In this document: piece after piece, positions 17,222 to 30,300 of the stretch
Numbering within the stretch: position 1 is the first letter of the stretch
Layout: every line of letters begins with the position of its first letter
Origin: Trichomonas vaginalis G3
Taxonomy: Eukaryota > Parabasalia > Trichomonadida > Trichomonadidae
Direction: 5' to 3'
Assembly: GCF_026262505.1 (NCBI RefSeq)
Contig: NC_067205.1
Location: forward strand, 8,866,001 to 8,930,000
Length of the DNA stretch: 64,000 bases
Translations under genes and position numbers: made by a program
Notes under the pieces: generated by a model
Told to the model about the DNA's origin: nothing
The model's database searches: none
What the model saw: the letters and a program-made list of their open reading frames with translations, nothing else

Positions 17222-17526
17222 ATGCTTCCAATAGAAAAAGAAAATTCAAGAGTTGCTACAACTAAACCATTAGATGAACTTTTTACTAATGTCGGTCAAA
17301 AGTTTGAGACAGAGACCGTAAAGCATGAAGGCTATCGTTTTGACTACCCATTAAGATGGTTAAGAGACCCATCTGTCACAAAAGCTATTGGCTTTCGTAG
17401 AATGAAGTTTGTGTCTGTAGAAGATAAAAGTTTTCCATTTATTGTAAGGTTTCATATAGATTATATATCTGAAGGGAAACGAAAAATGTGGGAAGAAATT
17501 GAGCTAATACAAGTTGACCTTTCATC
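17222..17526 (+). CDS. Start of the 282-aa virion-block gene (copy A end)
   Basis: The first 102 or so residues match the gene at 62957-63805. The match ends at 17526, where copy A meets copy B. Confidence 0.75.
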
Positions 17527-20500
17527 TGGTTATTATGGAGTATTTCCTGGTTTTAAGGGAAATAATACTCATCCGAATTGTAATTTCAATCTTGACCTCA
17601 ACATTTTGTTCGGTAATTGCTTTGTATACTCTGTAGAGCTGTATTTTGTTCGTGCGGGCCTGTGATTTTAAACATTCGATGTCAAGTTTTAAAATTTGCT
17701 TCGAAGTTGGATGGTCGATTTGATTGGGATCCTTTTGAGTTCTCCTGAGCTTGGCTTCTGTAATAAAGAGCTGAATAGCAGTTGTTCCAGCTTTCTTTGT
17801 TTTTCGGAGATGTATTTCCGCTATTGATATTGGGCTTTCACTGTTCGAATGACGCGTGACATTATGAAAAATGGAAATGTTTTTTTTTTCGGGACTACTC
17901 ATAGTAAAAGTTAAAATAAACGTTTCGTCAACGGAGACCCCCTCTATTTTTTTTTTATTTAATAGTTACCGTTGGAAAAACGTTCATCTCAAATATGAAT
18001 GAACATAAAAGTTTTTTGTTTTCTATTATATACTTTTTTGTTGTCCAACCGGATAAAAACTGTTTTAACACCATACGTTTTTTGAGAGTCGTCGCCGTTG
18101 ACTTTTTTTCGTAGAGCACTCAAAATAGTATAACTTTTGTCGGACACGTAAGGGTCTATCGTCGCTACAGAGAACAGTTACAGGCGTCCAAGGAAGTATG
18201 CTTTGAGAAGCCCTTTTTCCCTTATAGAATGACATAGGACGGTTATTTTACAAAACGTGGAACAAACTTTGACCGAGTGTTTTTTGTAGCTGAACAAAAA
18301 GTGTATTAAACTATGTCAAAAACCCGTTTTTTACCTTTCACTTAAAATGCACACGTAAGCTACGGGTAAGAATATAAGTAAGAGGAAGAGAGCATTGAAT
18401 ACATCCAATACGAAAACTTTCGACACCACAACAACAGTTGGCAACAACAAATGATGAATGACCCCAACTATGTTGCAACAAAAATGTTTTTTCAAGCAAC
18501 CCTATGCTTTTTAAACCGAGTATATGGTGTGACACCAGAGTAGGTACGGTTTAAGAGCGGCACTTTTAGCGAAAATGGCAGGCTATGGTGGAGCATGCAA
18601 AGACGAACCAGCTTATAACCCTCAATAGTCAAATGAATTTGTATTCACTCAAAATCCAAATAACAGATGTCAAAAATCAACAACATAGACATACAGAAAC
18701 AAATAGTGAAAACGCCAAAGAAACTAGAAATATGACAGAACACACAAAGAAATCTCAATGAGTTAGAACGTAGAGAAATAGAAGAAAGAATGAACAACTG
18801 AAAGAACTAAGTACAGAGGGAATATGACGAAAAAGTGTCAGAAAAAGCAAGCAGAAGTGAGCAAAATTGGAGCAAGATGTCATTAATTTGAAAAACGATA
18901 CTACTCAATATAAAATACTGAACAGATGAAGAGATAAAAAAAAAAGCCCTGACATGACATATATGGATAGCGATGAGTAAATTAAAAAAGAAGTTGAACC
19001 AAAATGTAAAGGGCAGAAAACTTTTACAGTTGCAGAAACCAAACCGTTAAGTAATGAATAACTTAGCCAATAGAGAAGTTAAATAATATATCGATTCTGC
19101 GCGCTATGCAAAGGCAAGAAGCGCAGAATATATAAAAGCTAACACATGACCTGGTTAGACTGCCCCAACCAACGCGTAAAGCAGCCCAACTCATCAGGTC
19201 AATAGGGACAAAAATACAAGCGACTGCAAGATAGTTCAATATGAAGCTTTAACAATGCCTCACTTTAAGAACGGCTTTCGAAGCTCTTCATAGTAAGGTG
19301 AAACAAGTGAACGACTTCTCATTGGAAAAGAAACTGAAGTCTGAAGGTTGTCCGACAAAGGGGGAAAAAGGTTCTTAAAAAGAAGTTTAAAGCATACAAA
19401 TATGACGAAAATAACAGATGCAGCAACGAACAAGGCATTCAAAGTGCTACTGACGCCGTTAGACGCACTGTTGTGAAAAGTCCAGAAAAAAGAGTTTAAA
19501 CAGACCAAAACAGACCTAGTAAATTTGCTTCCCTTAAAAACGAAAAGTCAGGTAGGGACATTACGCTGCAGATGGAAATAATTGCAGCTGGTGGAACTAA
19601 TATACCACCTAAACCCTCCAAGAGAAGCACCTGCACCAGGACTACCTAGAACATTTACACTCGTCACCAATGGACACAGACACAGGATGCAGCCAACCAC
19701 AGCACAACAACCAACCTCCACACCAGCACAACAACCAACCACAACAACCAGCACAGCAAACCATAGAGTTCAAAACCTGACACAACAACCACAACAGAGC
19801 AAGGACATTAAGAAGAAGTAGAGAACAAGGAAACCAAGATTCTTAAAAAGGCTTAAAGAAGAGTGTGGTTTCCCCAAGATACTGTTTGACTTTAGTGAAC
19901 AGTATAAAGAAGCTATAGAAAGTTCAAGATGGAAATACTGACCCAAACCTATTAGCCCTTTTAGTGGCTCAGCACCAAAACGGAATATAATCTCAAACCT
20001 GGAAAAATACAAGCTCGCTAAGGATATGATTTAATAGTCATATATCTCAAAGACATGGATGAATTTACTCCGAGATATTTGATGTCAGAGCTAAATGGAA
20101 ATTCAACTTCGTCATGAAGCGTAAAAAAAATAGAGACGAACGCAAAGAACAAAAGCTTATAATGGGAATGGACGTAGATAGGAAATTGTCTGAAAACGTT
20201 CTCGGAATATATGAAATGCCAAGCAGATGAGGTACACAGAAACTCCACAGGAAAATCAGATACAACAAACATGGAAAAAATAGTTCCGCACAACAGCTAG
20301 AAGAGCCTGAAGGAAACGGAAAAGTCCTTCCTTTGAGAAACTCCACTCCACAGAACGATGAAGATTTGGAACAGCCGAAAATCTTGAACCCTCAACAAAG
20401 TATGCGGTAGATATGGAATATTTCCAAGAGTCTAAAAAAAATTGTCGGGCTGACATATGTAGAAGAATAGTCGAAAAATGTGTTTGCAGACCATACAAAA

Positions 20501-23500
20501 AGACTCAACATCAATGAAATATCGAGCATAGAATGGAGAACTGAAAAAAAAAGATGTACACAAATACAGACAACCCTTTTTACTTACGAGCTGTTAACGT
20601 TCATTTCGGATGAACTCGTTAAAATAAAAGGTTAATTTCGTTCAAGAAAAAACATAATAGAAATGAAAACATTGTTAAAGTTCATTCAGACCTAACCAAG
20701 ATGGAAAAAAACCTACTTTTGTTTTCTGCACGACGATGAACTACAAATGAAGATGGGGGTCATAAAGCCTAATGCCGGATAGGTGGGTTCATAACTTTAC
20801 AACACAATTCCAAGAATTGTAGACGCAATGGAAGTCAATTGGTGAAACAGATATAGCTGGTATTTTCAGCGCGGCTTTAATGCCATTGTAAAGATAGTGA
20901 AGATGCAGATATATTGGACCAGTATTGAAATGAATATGGCTGATGGAAATATAACACCTGACGTTCTAGAAACATTTTATCTCAAAGAACTACACAGAAC
21001 CATAAGATGGTATATTTGTGGTGAAGAGTTTAGAAAGAAAGTTAGGGGAGAGAAGGAAGAGAACCTATTGTACATGACCTGCAACGAAAGTTTACAAAAT
21101 GTATAAAAACTTACTTTGCAGACGATGAACGAGAAGGGATGAATATTTAGAAAACTCAAATGGACAGTACGCGAAATGAAATGTTAGTAATTTCGGAAGA
21201 AAACATGTTCCTTGACAAAAAAACAACTACAGAAATAAACGACGGCAAGGACTGAATGATTGGGTAAAAGCTTTTCCATTCAACAAAGAAGATATAGTTG
21301 TAACAATGGAAAGAAAAACCAGAAATGGCTACAAAATAATATATTTGGAAACGAGCTATTTCCATATGACACTGGGCACTGTTGAGCGCTTGAACCGGAA
21401 ACTCAGGAAAGAGTCATGCACAATAACGCGAAAGAACTCAAATACAGACTATGACAAAACTTTTCTAGGCTATAGTTACCTGAGATGGGCGGACCAGAGC
21501 CAAAAGCAAAAAAAGGACATGAGTTATATGATTTGCAAAACATACTAGTATCTGAACAATATCAAGATGCACAACTTTCAAGCAGAGGGCAATGGAATGG
21601 AAAAAGAAGAGTTAAAAACCTCATCCAGAAGAAAGTAAAGCTTGTCGGAGTGGGTTCTTATTATGACATATAAATCCCAACTATTCTTATAATTTTTACC
21701 CATATGAATGAATCGCGCTCAGAATATAACGCCAACAGTTTTGGATGCATGAATGGCAATAGTTTTCGAATGGTATAACGACTGCGGAAGCAATTGCCCA
21801 TTATGAAAGGTAGAAATAGTCCTGGAACTTACGAATATACAACTGCTGTTTCTTAGGAAAACTAGGTGAGTTTGGAGAGGTTCTTCAAACAACAGTAGAA
21901 TATTAGCAATGCCGACAGGTTTCATATAATTTCTATTTGACAAATTTTCTTAACGTGGAAACAAGACATTGAATATAAAAACCTTCTGCCAAGTTGTCTG
22001 ACAGAAAGGTTTGCAATGGAAATTTTCTATAGTCGGATATCCAAGTAATGCTCCAAGAAGTTTTCATGGGAATAAGATATATTCTATACTCTAGACTTAG
22101 TTCAAACAGTAACATGGCAAACTATGAATGGTTTCGCTTTGAGAAAACTCAGTACTAACCACAAGCTAGGAACAAACAGACCCCAGTTAGCAACCTGAGA
22201 AAATAAGAGAACTTGACCCTAAACGTTCCAGGAGTTATGTTGACTCTTTTGGACAAACTGCAAGCAGCAGTAACCAAAGTAATAACCTGAAACTTAGAGT
22301 TCCTTTGTCATCTTTCTATCCTCAGGTTTTTAAGATACTTGCCAACGGGCAGGAAAAATTTCTATCGAACTTACTCCAACAAAAATAACTTAAGTCACTT
22401 GCACCAACAAAGAGCCATTCATCTTACAGAAATAGTGGGAGTGAACAAATAAAATGTCATCGCCGACTTTTGCAAAAACAAAGTTGACTTAGACTTTGGT
22501 TTCTCAAACTCAGACACTGAAGTAACTATTATTTCAATGACTGCTGGAGATGCTGTGGGACCCGTTTATAGTTCACATGCGAAAAGTTTGAATGCAAGAG
22601 AAAGAAAGCAGACTTGCAGTCTATATCGTTGGACCCAGATATTTCAATGCTTTCGCTGACAAATATATGCAGTTCCACTTATGTTCCATAATACACCAAA
22701 TATCTGTTCAAAGATTTTGCCACGGTGAAGTTGGAAACCAAGCACAAGGTGCTGACCCAGGTTGCAAGACAAGATATTGCTTTAACACGCGAATGAAACA
22801 TGGCAGATAACTATGTTTGTACTGGTCAGATGAGCGGAACTATAAATGACTATTCTTGCTTCTACAACGCCTGGTATTAAATACCAATAAAACATAGATG
22901 GCATAATATACCATAAGAAGAATATCTACAGTGAGATATGAGGTCATGTGATGGCAACTTAATGACTATTGAGGGCTAGCTATGAACTTTACAAACACTC
23001 GTCACAAACAACCATTAACCCTGAAATGCAAAAGTTCTATTATGCATAATGGGAAAGTATGGACTCAATACAGGAGGTCAAAAAACTCAATATACAAATG
23101 GAGACCGTTCAAGACTTTTGGCTTGGCATTCCCATTTGCTGACTCAGAAGACGTTTATGGGGGTATTATACAACTGTTGGTACAGTTCAAAATACAATAT
23201 ACTGTGACAGAGACGGTCCAGATGAATTGAGAGCAAAGAAGTACAAAACCAATAGCATTTTTCACGGAAGAGTGCTCTTTTGAAGATTCGTTTCGATGAA
23301 ACCTGCTGGCCCTCTCGCATTGGCATAACACGACAGCTTCCATTCGAGCAGATTTTTGGAGCAGGTCAGTAATTTTCTCTGAACTGATTCTCTCCGTCCA
23401 AACTATTGTACAGTAACGCGCCAGTTTCGACATCAATATTGTAAGATAAACTTTCTTTAGAATATCCGGTCAAGTTTTTGTTGTTAAGTTTTCGTCCTGC

Positions 23501-26500
23501 TTCACGAAACTATTCACCATCTTCAGTTTATTACCAACTCTCTCTCTTGTTTATGAACACATATTTCTGGTTCAGCAAATATCTGCTATTACTAACTATA
23601 CATTTTCCATTGTTTTGTATAAAGAACTATTCTGTCAATGAATCTTGTATTGTTTGTGTGTGTAAAACTTTGTGCTTCAATTCGAACGAGATACTCAAAT
23701 ACGTCATCTTTTCTATTCTAAGTAAACATGTCCCTTGTTCCGAAAATATGAAGCGTAAGTGTTTCAAAAGGTTTAACTCGGCGATCGGCCAGATGTGAAG
23801 TTTAAATTTCAGCCAACTCAAACAAACAGTCAAGAGTGTCTGTGTTGTCCATCGTAAAGAAAGAGATGTTGAAGTGGGGAAAACCATATCACGAAGCGCA
23901 AGATCGCTATAACAATATCCTGTAAAGAACAACCAACATACCCCGAATTAGCAGAAGACAATACTATCCGTAGATCTTATTTGTTAATTCGTAAATTCTT
24001 TGCAGAGATCGAAACGACTGACCAACAACTAAGAGCAAAATTAAAACTCAGGAGAAGATTTGTCAAGCTTTGGGTATAATGTTTAAACTTGGTCGTAACA
24101 CAACCGTAAAAAGTGAAACTCATAATGTCATAACGCACCTCATAAGTTTGAGAATATTGAAACTTTTGACAGAGGCAGACGATATATAACATCAAAAGAA
24201 ATAGAACCCGACATTTGCTTCTGTGGTGTTTCATACAATGTCATTGACAAGATATATGCGTTATGAAAGGAGGTGAAACGTTGAACTTAAAAGATAGTTT
24301 CCCAACGTCATAAAATATTGACGACCACAGAACATTTCATTAAAATTACTTGCTAAGTAAATGGAGAAGACTATAGTGGTTTAATACTATTACGACTAAT
24401 AAACACCTGAGTCATAGTCTAATTCTATAACAACAAACTTACTAAAGTTCCTCAAGGACGATATTGTAAACTAACCTTAAACACAATGACGACTAAAGCC
24501 GTTTTGCTCTTTTGCACCTAGACAGACTGTTATTGTTGTGAGAATGGTAAAAATCTCCTTTGAAGATAACCTTACTCAGATAATACCACCAACAGTTTTG
24601 TTGAACTTTATTTTAAATACTTTACGTACGAGTTGTTAAACATGTGCTGCAACTAGAGCAGTTTCATTATGTTTGAGATGTCCACGACTGAGTTTAGCTA
24701 TATAACGGATATGAGCTATAATACAAAAACTTATTTCTGGTTTTTACGTACCAACAGTTCCTATAACAGGAAAAGGTGTCATTACAAGGAATGTCTATTC
24801 CATTGGAACATTAAGCACACCAATTCTTATACTATTGTTTCAAACTTAAGGTTCAAAGTGTTATTGCCGAATGTCGACAGAAACTATTATGACCAAAAGA
24901 TACTTATGCTATAAAAATACTTTCTCTGCTGGTTTGCCTATTTGTTCATTTCGAATGCAGAATTTTCAACCTTAGTGAACTCAAACACTTTTGGCAAGTA
25001 TAACGTTTGACATTATTAGACCGCAACTTTGTTCCTGGTTAAACTTTTATAGTCCCTATGTATTTGTCAATGAACGGCAGAAAGTTTCGAATTGGAAGAT
25101 CAACTGGTGAAAGTATTGTAGTTACAAGAACAACTTCAACAACAAATAGGCTCAAGGAACAAACAAATGGACACAACAAAAGGTCAGAGAATATAAAATA
25201 ATATTTTTTTTATTTTTAATAAAAATGTAACAGAATAGATGTTTCAAGATTTTATGACTTCCAAGCTTCAGAAATATGTGGTCCATTTAGAGACTAATAA
25301 CAAAAGCCAGTCCGAGAAGTTTGAAACGTTTATCATTTATGTCGACTCTGTCCCGAATGTTAATGTCAGAAAGAAATGGAAATGTGTCTTTAACAAACCT
25401 AAAGCGACAAATAAGTTCAGAACAAGAATGTTAGACAGAAACCTTAAGAAAAAAAAAAAAAAATTTAAAAAGAAAAAGGGTTTTTTTTACAAAGTGGAAT
25501 GAAGATGTAGATGCTTTGGGATATCTTATTGTCAAAGTTAGAGATCTTTTTCCAGTTCAGAGTATAAAGTTCTATACACCATCTCCAAACTTCTATTCTA
25601 TATCTTCACTGGAATATAAATACGAACAAAGTAGAAATTGAAAGAAAATATATAAAGCTTGGTTAGACCAATGTCAAAGAGAAAATTAATATGCTAATGG
25701 AAAACGAAAAGGTTTATTGAGTATATCTAGTTTGGTTTGCAAACATCTTACAACAATACAAAAATGAAACTTGCTCTCATTATAAATTGGAAACAAGGAA
25801 CAGGTAAGAATTCTTTCTTTACAGATATTTTGTGCAAACTAATTAAGAAGGTTATTCGAGACCCTAATATGACAAACTTAGAAAACATCTTGTGGCAAGT
25901 TTTTAACTCCTACATAATTGAGAATAAGTAATGAAACTTAGTAGTTATTGCGAAATGACTCTCAAAAGTAATAGAGAGTGCACATATCAGACAAAAGTTT
26001 TAAACTCAGATCTTTGAAGAGTCTTAATAGCAGATTGAAAGTTGGAGTTGATTGATAGAAAGTATATCAAGACTACAAGAGTTATGATGATGTCTGCAAG
26101 AACTTCATTATGGTTTTCAATACAATACATGGTTTCCGATGAGAGTTAGAAGTCTATCTGATCAGGAAGCATATGTAGTTGTCAAGCAAACGGATTCTAT
26201 CTTCAATTCTCATATGCAAGAACAGAATATTTTGACGACTTAGCAGAAACTTTGACATCTACTTTTACAACCACGTTTGATGTTTTCTCATATTTCATGA
26301 CATTAGAATATTTTAAGTTCAGAGTCAAGACATATCCACAGTACCTGGAGAAAGACAAGGGACATTTGTTCAGAAGACAACCCAGAGAAGTGTATATTGA
26401 AACGCTAGCTGTTTATAGATGAGACTACACTTTGAGTGTTTAGATGAAAGGTCCATTGTACGAATTCGTTATAAACAATATTGTCAGGAGATACTGGTTT

Positions 26501-27312
26501 ATTTGTGCAGCGTCTAATCGAACTTCTTGAGCAAATGTCAAAAGTGCTTTTAGAATGTTCAGAACAGGCCGTATAATATACAAAAGAAAAATTTTTAATG
26601 GAGTAAATTTTTTAAAAAAAATATTTTGTTTATCCGATAGAAAAAGATACGAAATATATTTCAGTCACAAATATACTGGTGCAGTGTAGATGTAAAGAAG
26701 AACTAGACCATTCGTATTGAATTTTACTTCTAACCATTTTGAAAAGTCTTCATGTCAGCAAAGTTTTGGAACATATTCGAAACCAGTTAAGTTTGCTATT
26801 GTGACTAAAAATGGTTGTAATTTGAAGACTTAGACATAGGATAGGTTAGTTACAGCAAGTAAAGAAAGTTTTGCAGAAGGTTCTCAACCTAAGAAGGCAA
26901 AGCATGACAAACTTGTTATACCTTATGAACCAAGAAAAGCAGACCGGACTATGAATATTATGAGTCTAGATAGTTGAGAGTTCAAGGTGAAATTGGGTAA
27001 AACGATTTAGAGTCTAAGCAGTGTTTACTCCTAAAAGAGGAAGAGAAACATTGACATTGACCCAGAAATGGTTCAGAAAAATACAAACTATTTATTTTTT
27101 ACATGTCAAAATTTCTTTTTCTCTGGACTGTTCAGGTTCTTTTTTTCTTCTTCTACTGTTTCTTTTTTCTTCTTCTTCTAAACTTTCTTCTCTTTCTTTT
27201 CTTTCATTCTTCTTCTTCATCCACGTTCTCTGGTATGGAGGGTTATGTCAAACTTCTTCAGAACTCGATAAGCTGCATCTACCATAATTTTTGTAAAAAG
27301 GTCTTTGTCATT

Positions 27313-27353
<41 letters not shown>

Positions 27354-30300
27354 CAGCTCTTCTATTCTGTTTTTCTTATTTCATCTTCCAAGAACAGCGC
27401 AGTGTCTTCTTTGCATTCTAAGAACTATTTTGTTGGACTTCATCTTCAATGCGGTGTCATCTTCTGTCAACAGTCTTCCATTGACATAATTTTAAGACTG
27501 AACTCTGCTTTAATGTTTTAGTTCTTGTCCATATTCCCAGAAAACAGAACTTTAGAAACAAATTCACCTGTTCTTGTTTACACTATGTAAGATTTTATGG
27601 TCGAGGATGTTTTGTGTCAAAAAGCTTGTCTCGATTAGATAGCGAAATCTCTAGAACATTTTTAAAAGAAAAATTTTAATTTTTCTACAAAAATAATTTA
27701 GAAAAACGTTTGCTACATTGACAAGAAATTTGAGAAATGTTTTAAGAACAGAACAAGAGGAAGTTAGAAAATGCTCAGATAAGCCATATAATGACAAAGT
27801 TTCTACTTTGCTCAGAAAATGGTAATAACAGGTTAAATATGCACCATCCTGGGTCGGGTAAGACTTCACTTATCTAAAATGGCTGCACACACAAGAATAC
27901 GTAGATGAGAAGACCCATTCTAGTGAGTTAGTTGTTATTTGTTCGACTTCTGTAATTTGACCATAACCGTCAATTCGTTTAAAGATATTATGAAAAGAGT
28001 CTAAGTTAGTATGTATAAAGGAGTACTGAGATTGTTAGATTGAATAAAGAGTACCAAAAGAAGAGTTTTCGAAGTATAATGCTATAAAGAGTATACTATA
28101 ATTCGAAAGTTATAAAGAACTCCCAATGAAGGAATGCAGAGAATGATTAGAGAAGGATGAAACACTTCAGAAAACAAACCAGAACGAGATAGAATAAGCA
28201 TTTCGAAAGAAATTGCATCTTACGATTGGAAACGTGACCCTCATAGATTCTTCTGTTATCTTAGATGACTTTGCTTCTCATCCTTTTTTAAAGAACAGAG
28301 AACAATAATGTGTCGAAATTCTTAAGAGCCTCAGACACTTTAACATCTTCAGTCGTAATATGTGTACAGAACAGCAAAGAGTTTAAGGTCAAGGAATGTT
28401 AAAAGAAATACTTACTGACATTAATACTTTCCCCGGAATGTCCGAAGACGATTGTCAATGGAACTTATGAAAGAGTCCATGGCAGGTAATTTGACAGCAT
28501 GAACTATGGGGAGAAGGTACAAAGTCATACAAGAGCCGCTCATACTTCTTTCAGAATTCATATCTACGCAAACAAAGTCAAATTGTAAAAAGTCAAGCTG
28601 AAAAATAAATGGTTCACTTTACTTGCTTGTTTGAAGTTGTGTCAAAATACCTGTTATTTTTCACGATTTTTAATAGAGTTTTAGGCTAAGACTGATAAAT
28701 CGGTCTAGAGCAATTTACGATTTTCATACGAATCTCCTTCTCTTCGGTTTCTCCGAAGGAAGCAAGCATATGAGGAAATGTCAAATGTAAATTTCATACG
28801 GAATTCAGCAAAAATAATGTTTACTGTTAGAATGTTAGAGTTCATGTTTTCTAACATGTTTTCTAAACATGGTTGATAAACAATAGCAAAATTTCATGAA
28901 AATTTCCATACGGAAATTCAATTAAAAATAATGTTTATGTTTAGAAATGTTAGATCTAACATGTTTTCTAACATGTTTTTCTAAACATAACTTGATTTAC
29001 ATAGGTTTTTACATGGTATATTGTTGCGCATGGTAATTCATTGACTCTAAACAATTTCGTAGCTTCTATTTCTCTGTCAGTTATGTCAAAAGTTTTAACG
29101 ATACCGAAAGTTTCTTTATACTTCATTCTTTGACCGTCAGATAGAAGGAAATGTCCACAGTTGATAGTTTTTGTAATTCAAGAAATTCAAACCGTTCATT
29201 TATACTTCTTGCTGGTCTTTTTTCCTGCTTCTTTCTTAAATTGCATAGTCGTTTTCGCATACGTGCTATCTTTTGACGAGGAAGAGTATATTTCCTCATT
29301 GCTTGCTTTACATTTGAAAAACATTGCGGCTGTTCGAATTTTTGGCGTTAGCTATATACGTTCTGAATATATCTCCTTGTACTGCAGTCAAAAAGCACAA
29401 GGCGTCAATGGGTTTTCATTCATCTTCGAACATAGCGGGGGTCTTTGATTTGTTCGTTCATACTAAGTTACCCCACACCTACTATCTTTATCGTCTTATT
29501 TCCCCAAACACATATTTGCAACTAATGAAGACAAAGTTTGTCGTAAGAGTCGTTAAAATTCTTCGACTTTGTAAAGGTCAGAGATGTTCTTATATACCTA
29601 ATGGTGCAATCTTTGTCCATAACCTTAATGGTTGCAATGAAAACAAGGAATTCATAATTTTACACCGTTTTCGTATGAAGCTTCTTATTTCTAGACTGAG
29701 TCAGGTTGCTTTGACTTCTATTTCGTCAATTCGGGACATGGTTAGTTTTTGTTGTTGATTTCATGCAATTTGGGTAAATGGTCAATAAATGTCCTGCATT
29801 TCAATAAAGATACTGTTCATTTTTTTCATCTTTCAGCACTAACAGTCCTAATTACTTTGTTAAAAGTTCTTGAGCTTATCTTCTGATTTTTGTTTCGATA
29901 AGTAATATGAAGAAGGAATGAAGTTTTTCATCTCTACTAACATATGATGTTGGATCATAACTAATGCGAGTTTGGTGCTGTAATTGTTTTGAATTGTTGT
30001 TGTGCCGATTGTTGAAATCATGTCTTTTATACATAAATAAAAAAAATAAATAAAATAACAAAAATAAAACTAATTTATTTTTTATTTCGACGGAAAATTC
30101 ATGGAAAATTCAAGAGTTTTTAGACCATGTTAGAAAAACGTGTTAGAAAACATGTTGTAGATCTAACATCTAACATAAATTTATTTTTGGTGTAAATTGT
30201 CATAAAATTCAAAGAGTTTAGAACAATGTTAGAAAACGTTGTTAGATGAAACATGTTAGATCTAACACTAACATAAACATTATTTTTGCTTGAATTCACA

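Larger units (their letters stand above)
1..17526. mobile_element. Maverick/Polinton copy A, partial
   Basis: This is a Maverick (Polinton) of the Trichomonas type, cut by the window edge inside the major capsid gene and ending inside the gene that starts at 17222. It carries capsid, helicase, packaging ATPase, polymerase, integrase and fibre genes in the same order as copy C (offset about 46122 falling to about 45735 after the assembly gap in C). Sequence is almost identical to C, so the copies separated very recently. It has about half a dozen breaks; otherwise the genes are open. No terminal repeat is visible at either end. Confidence 0.93.
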
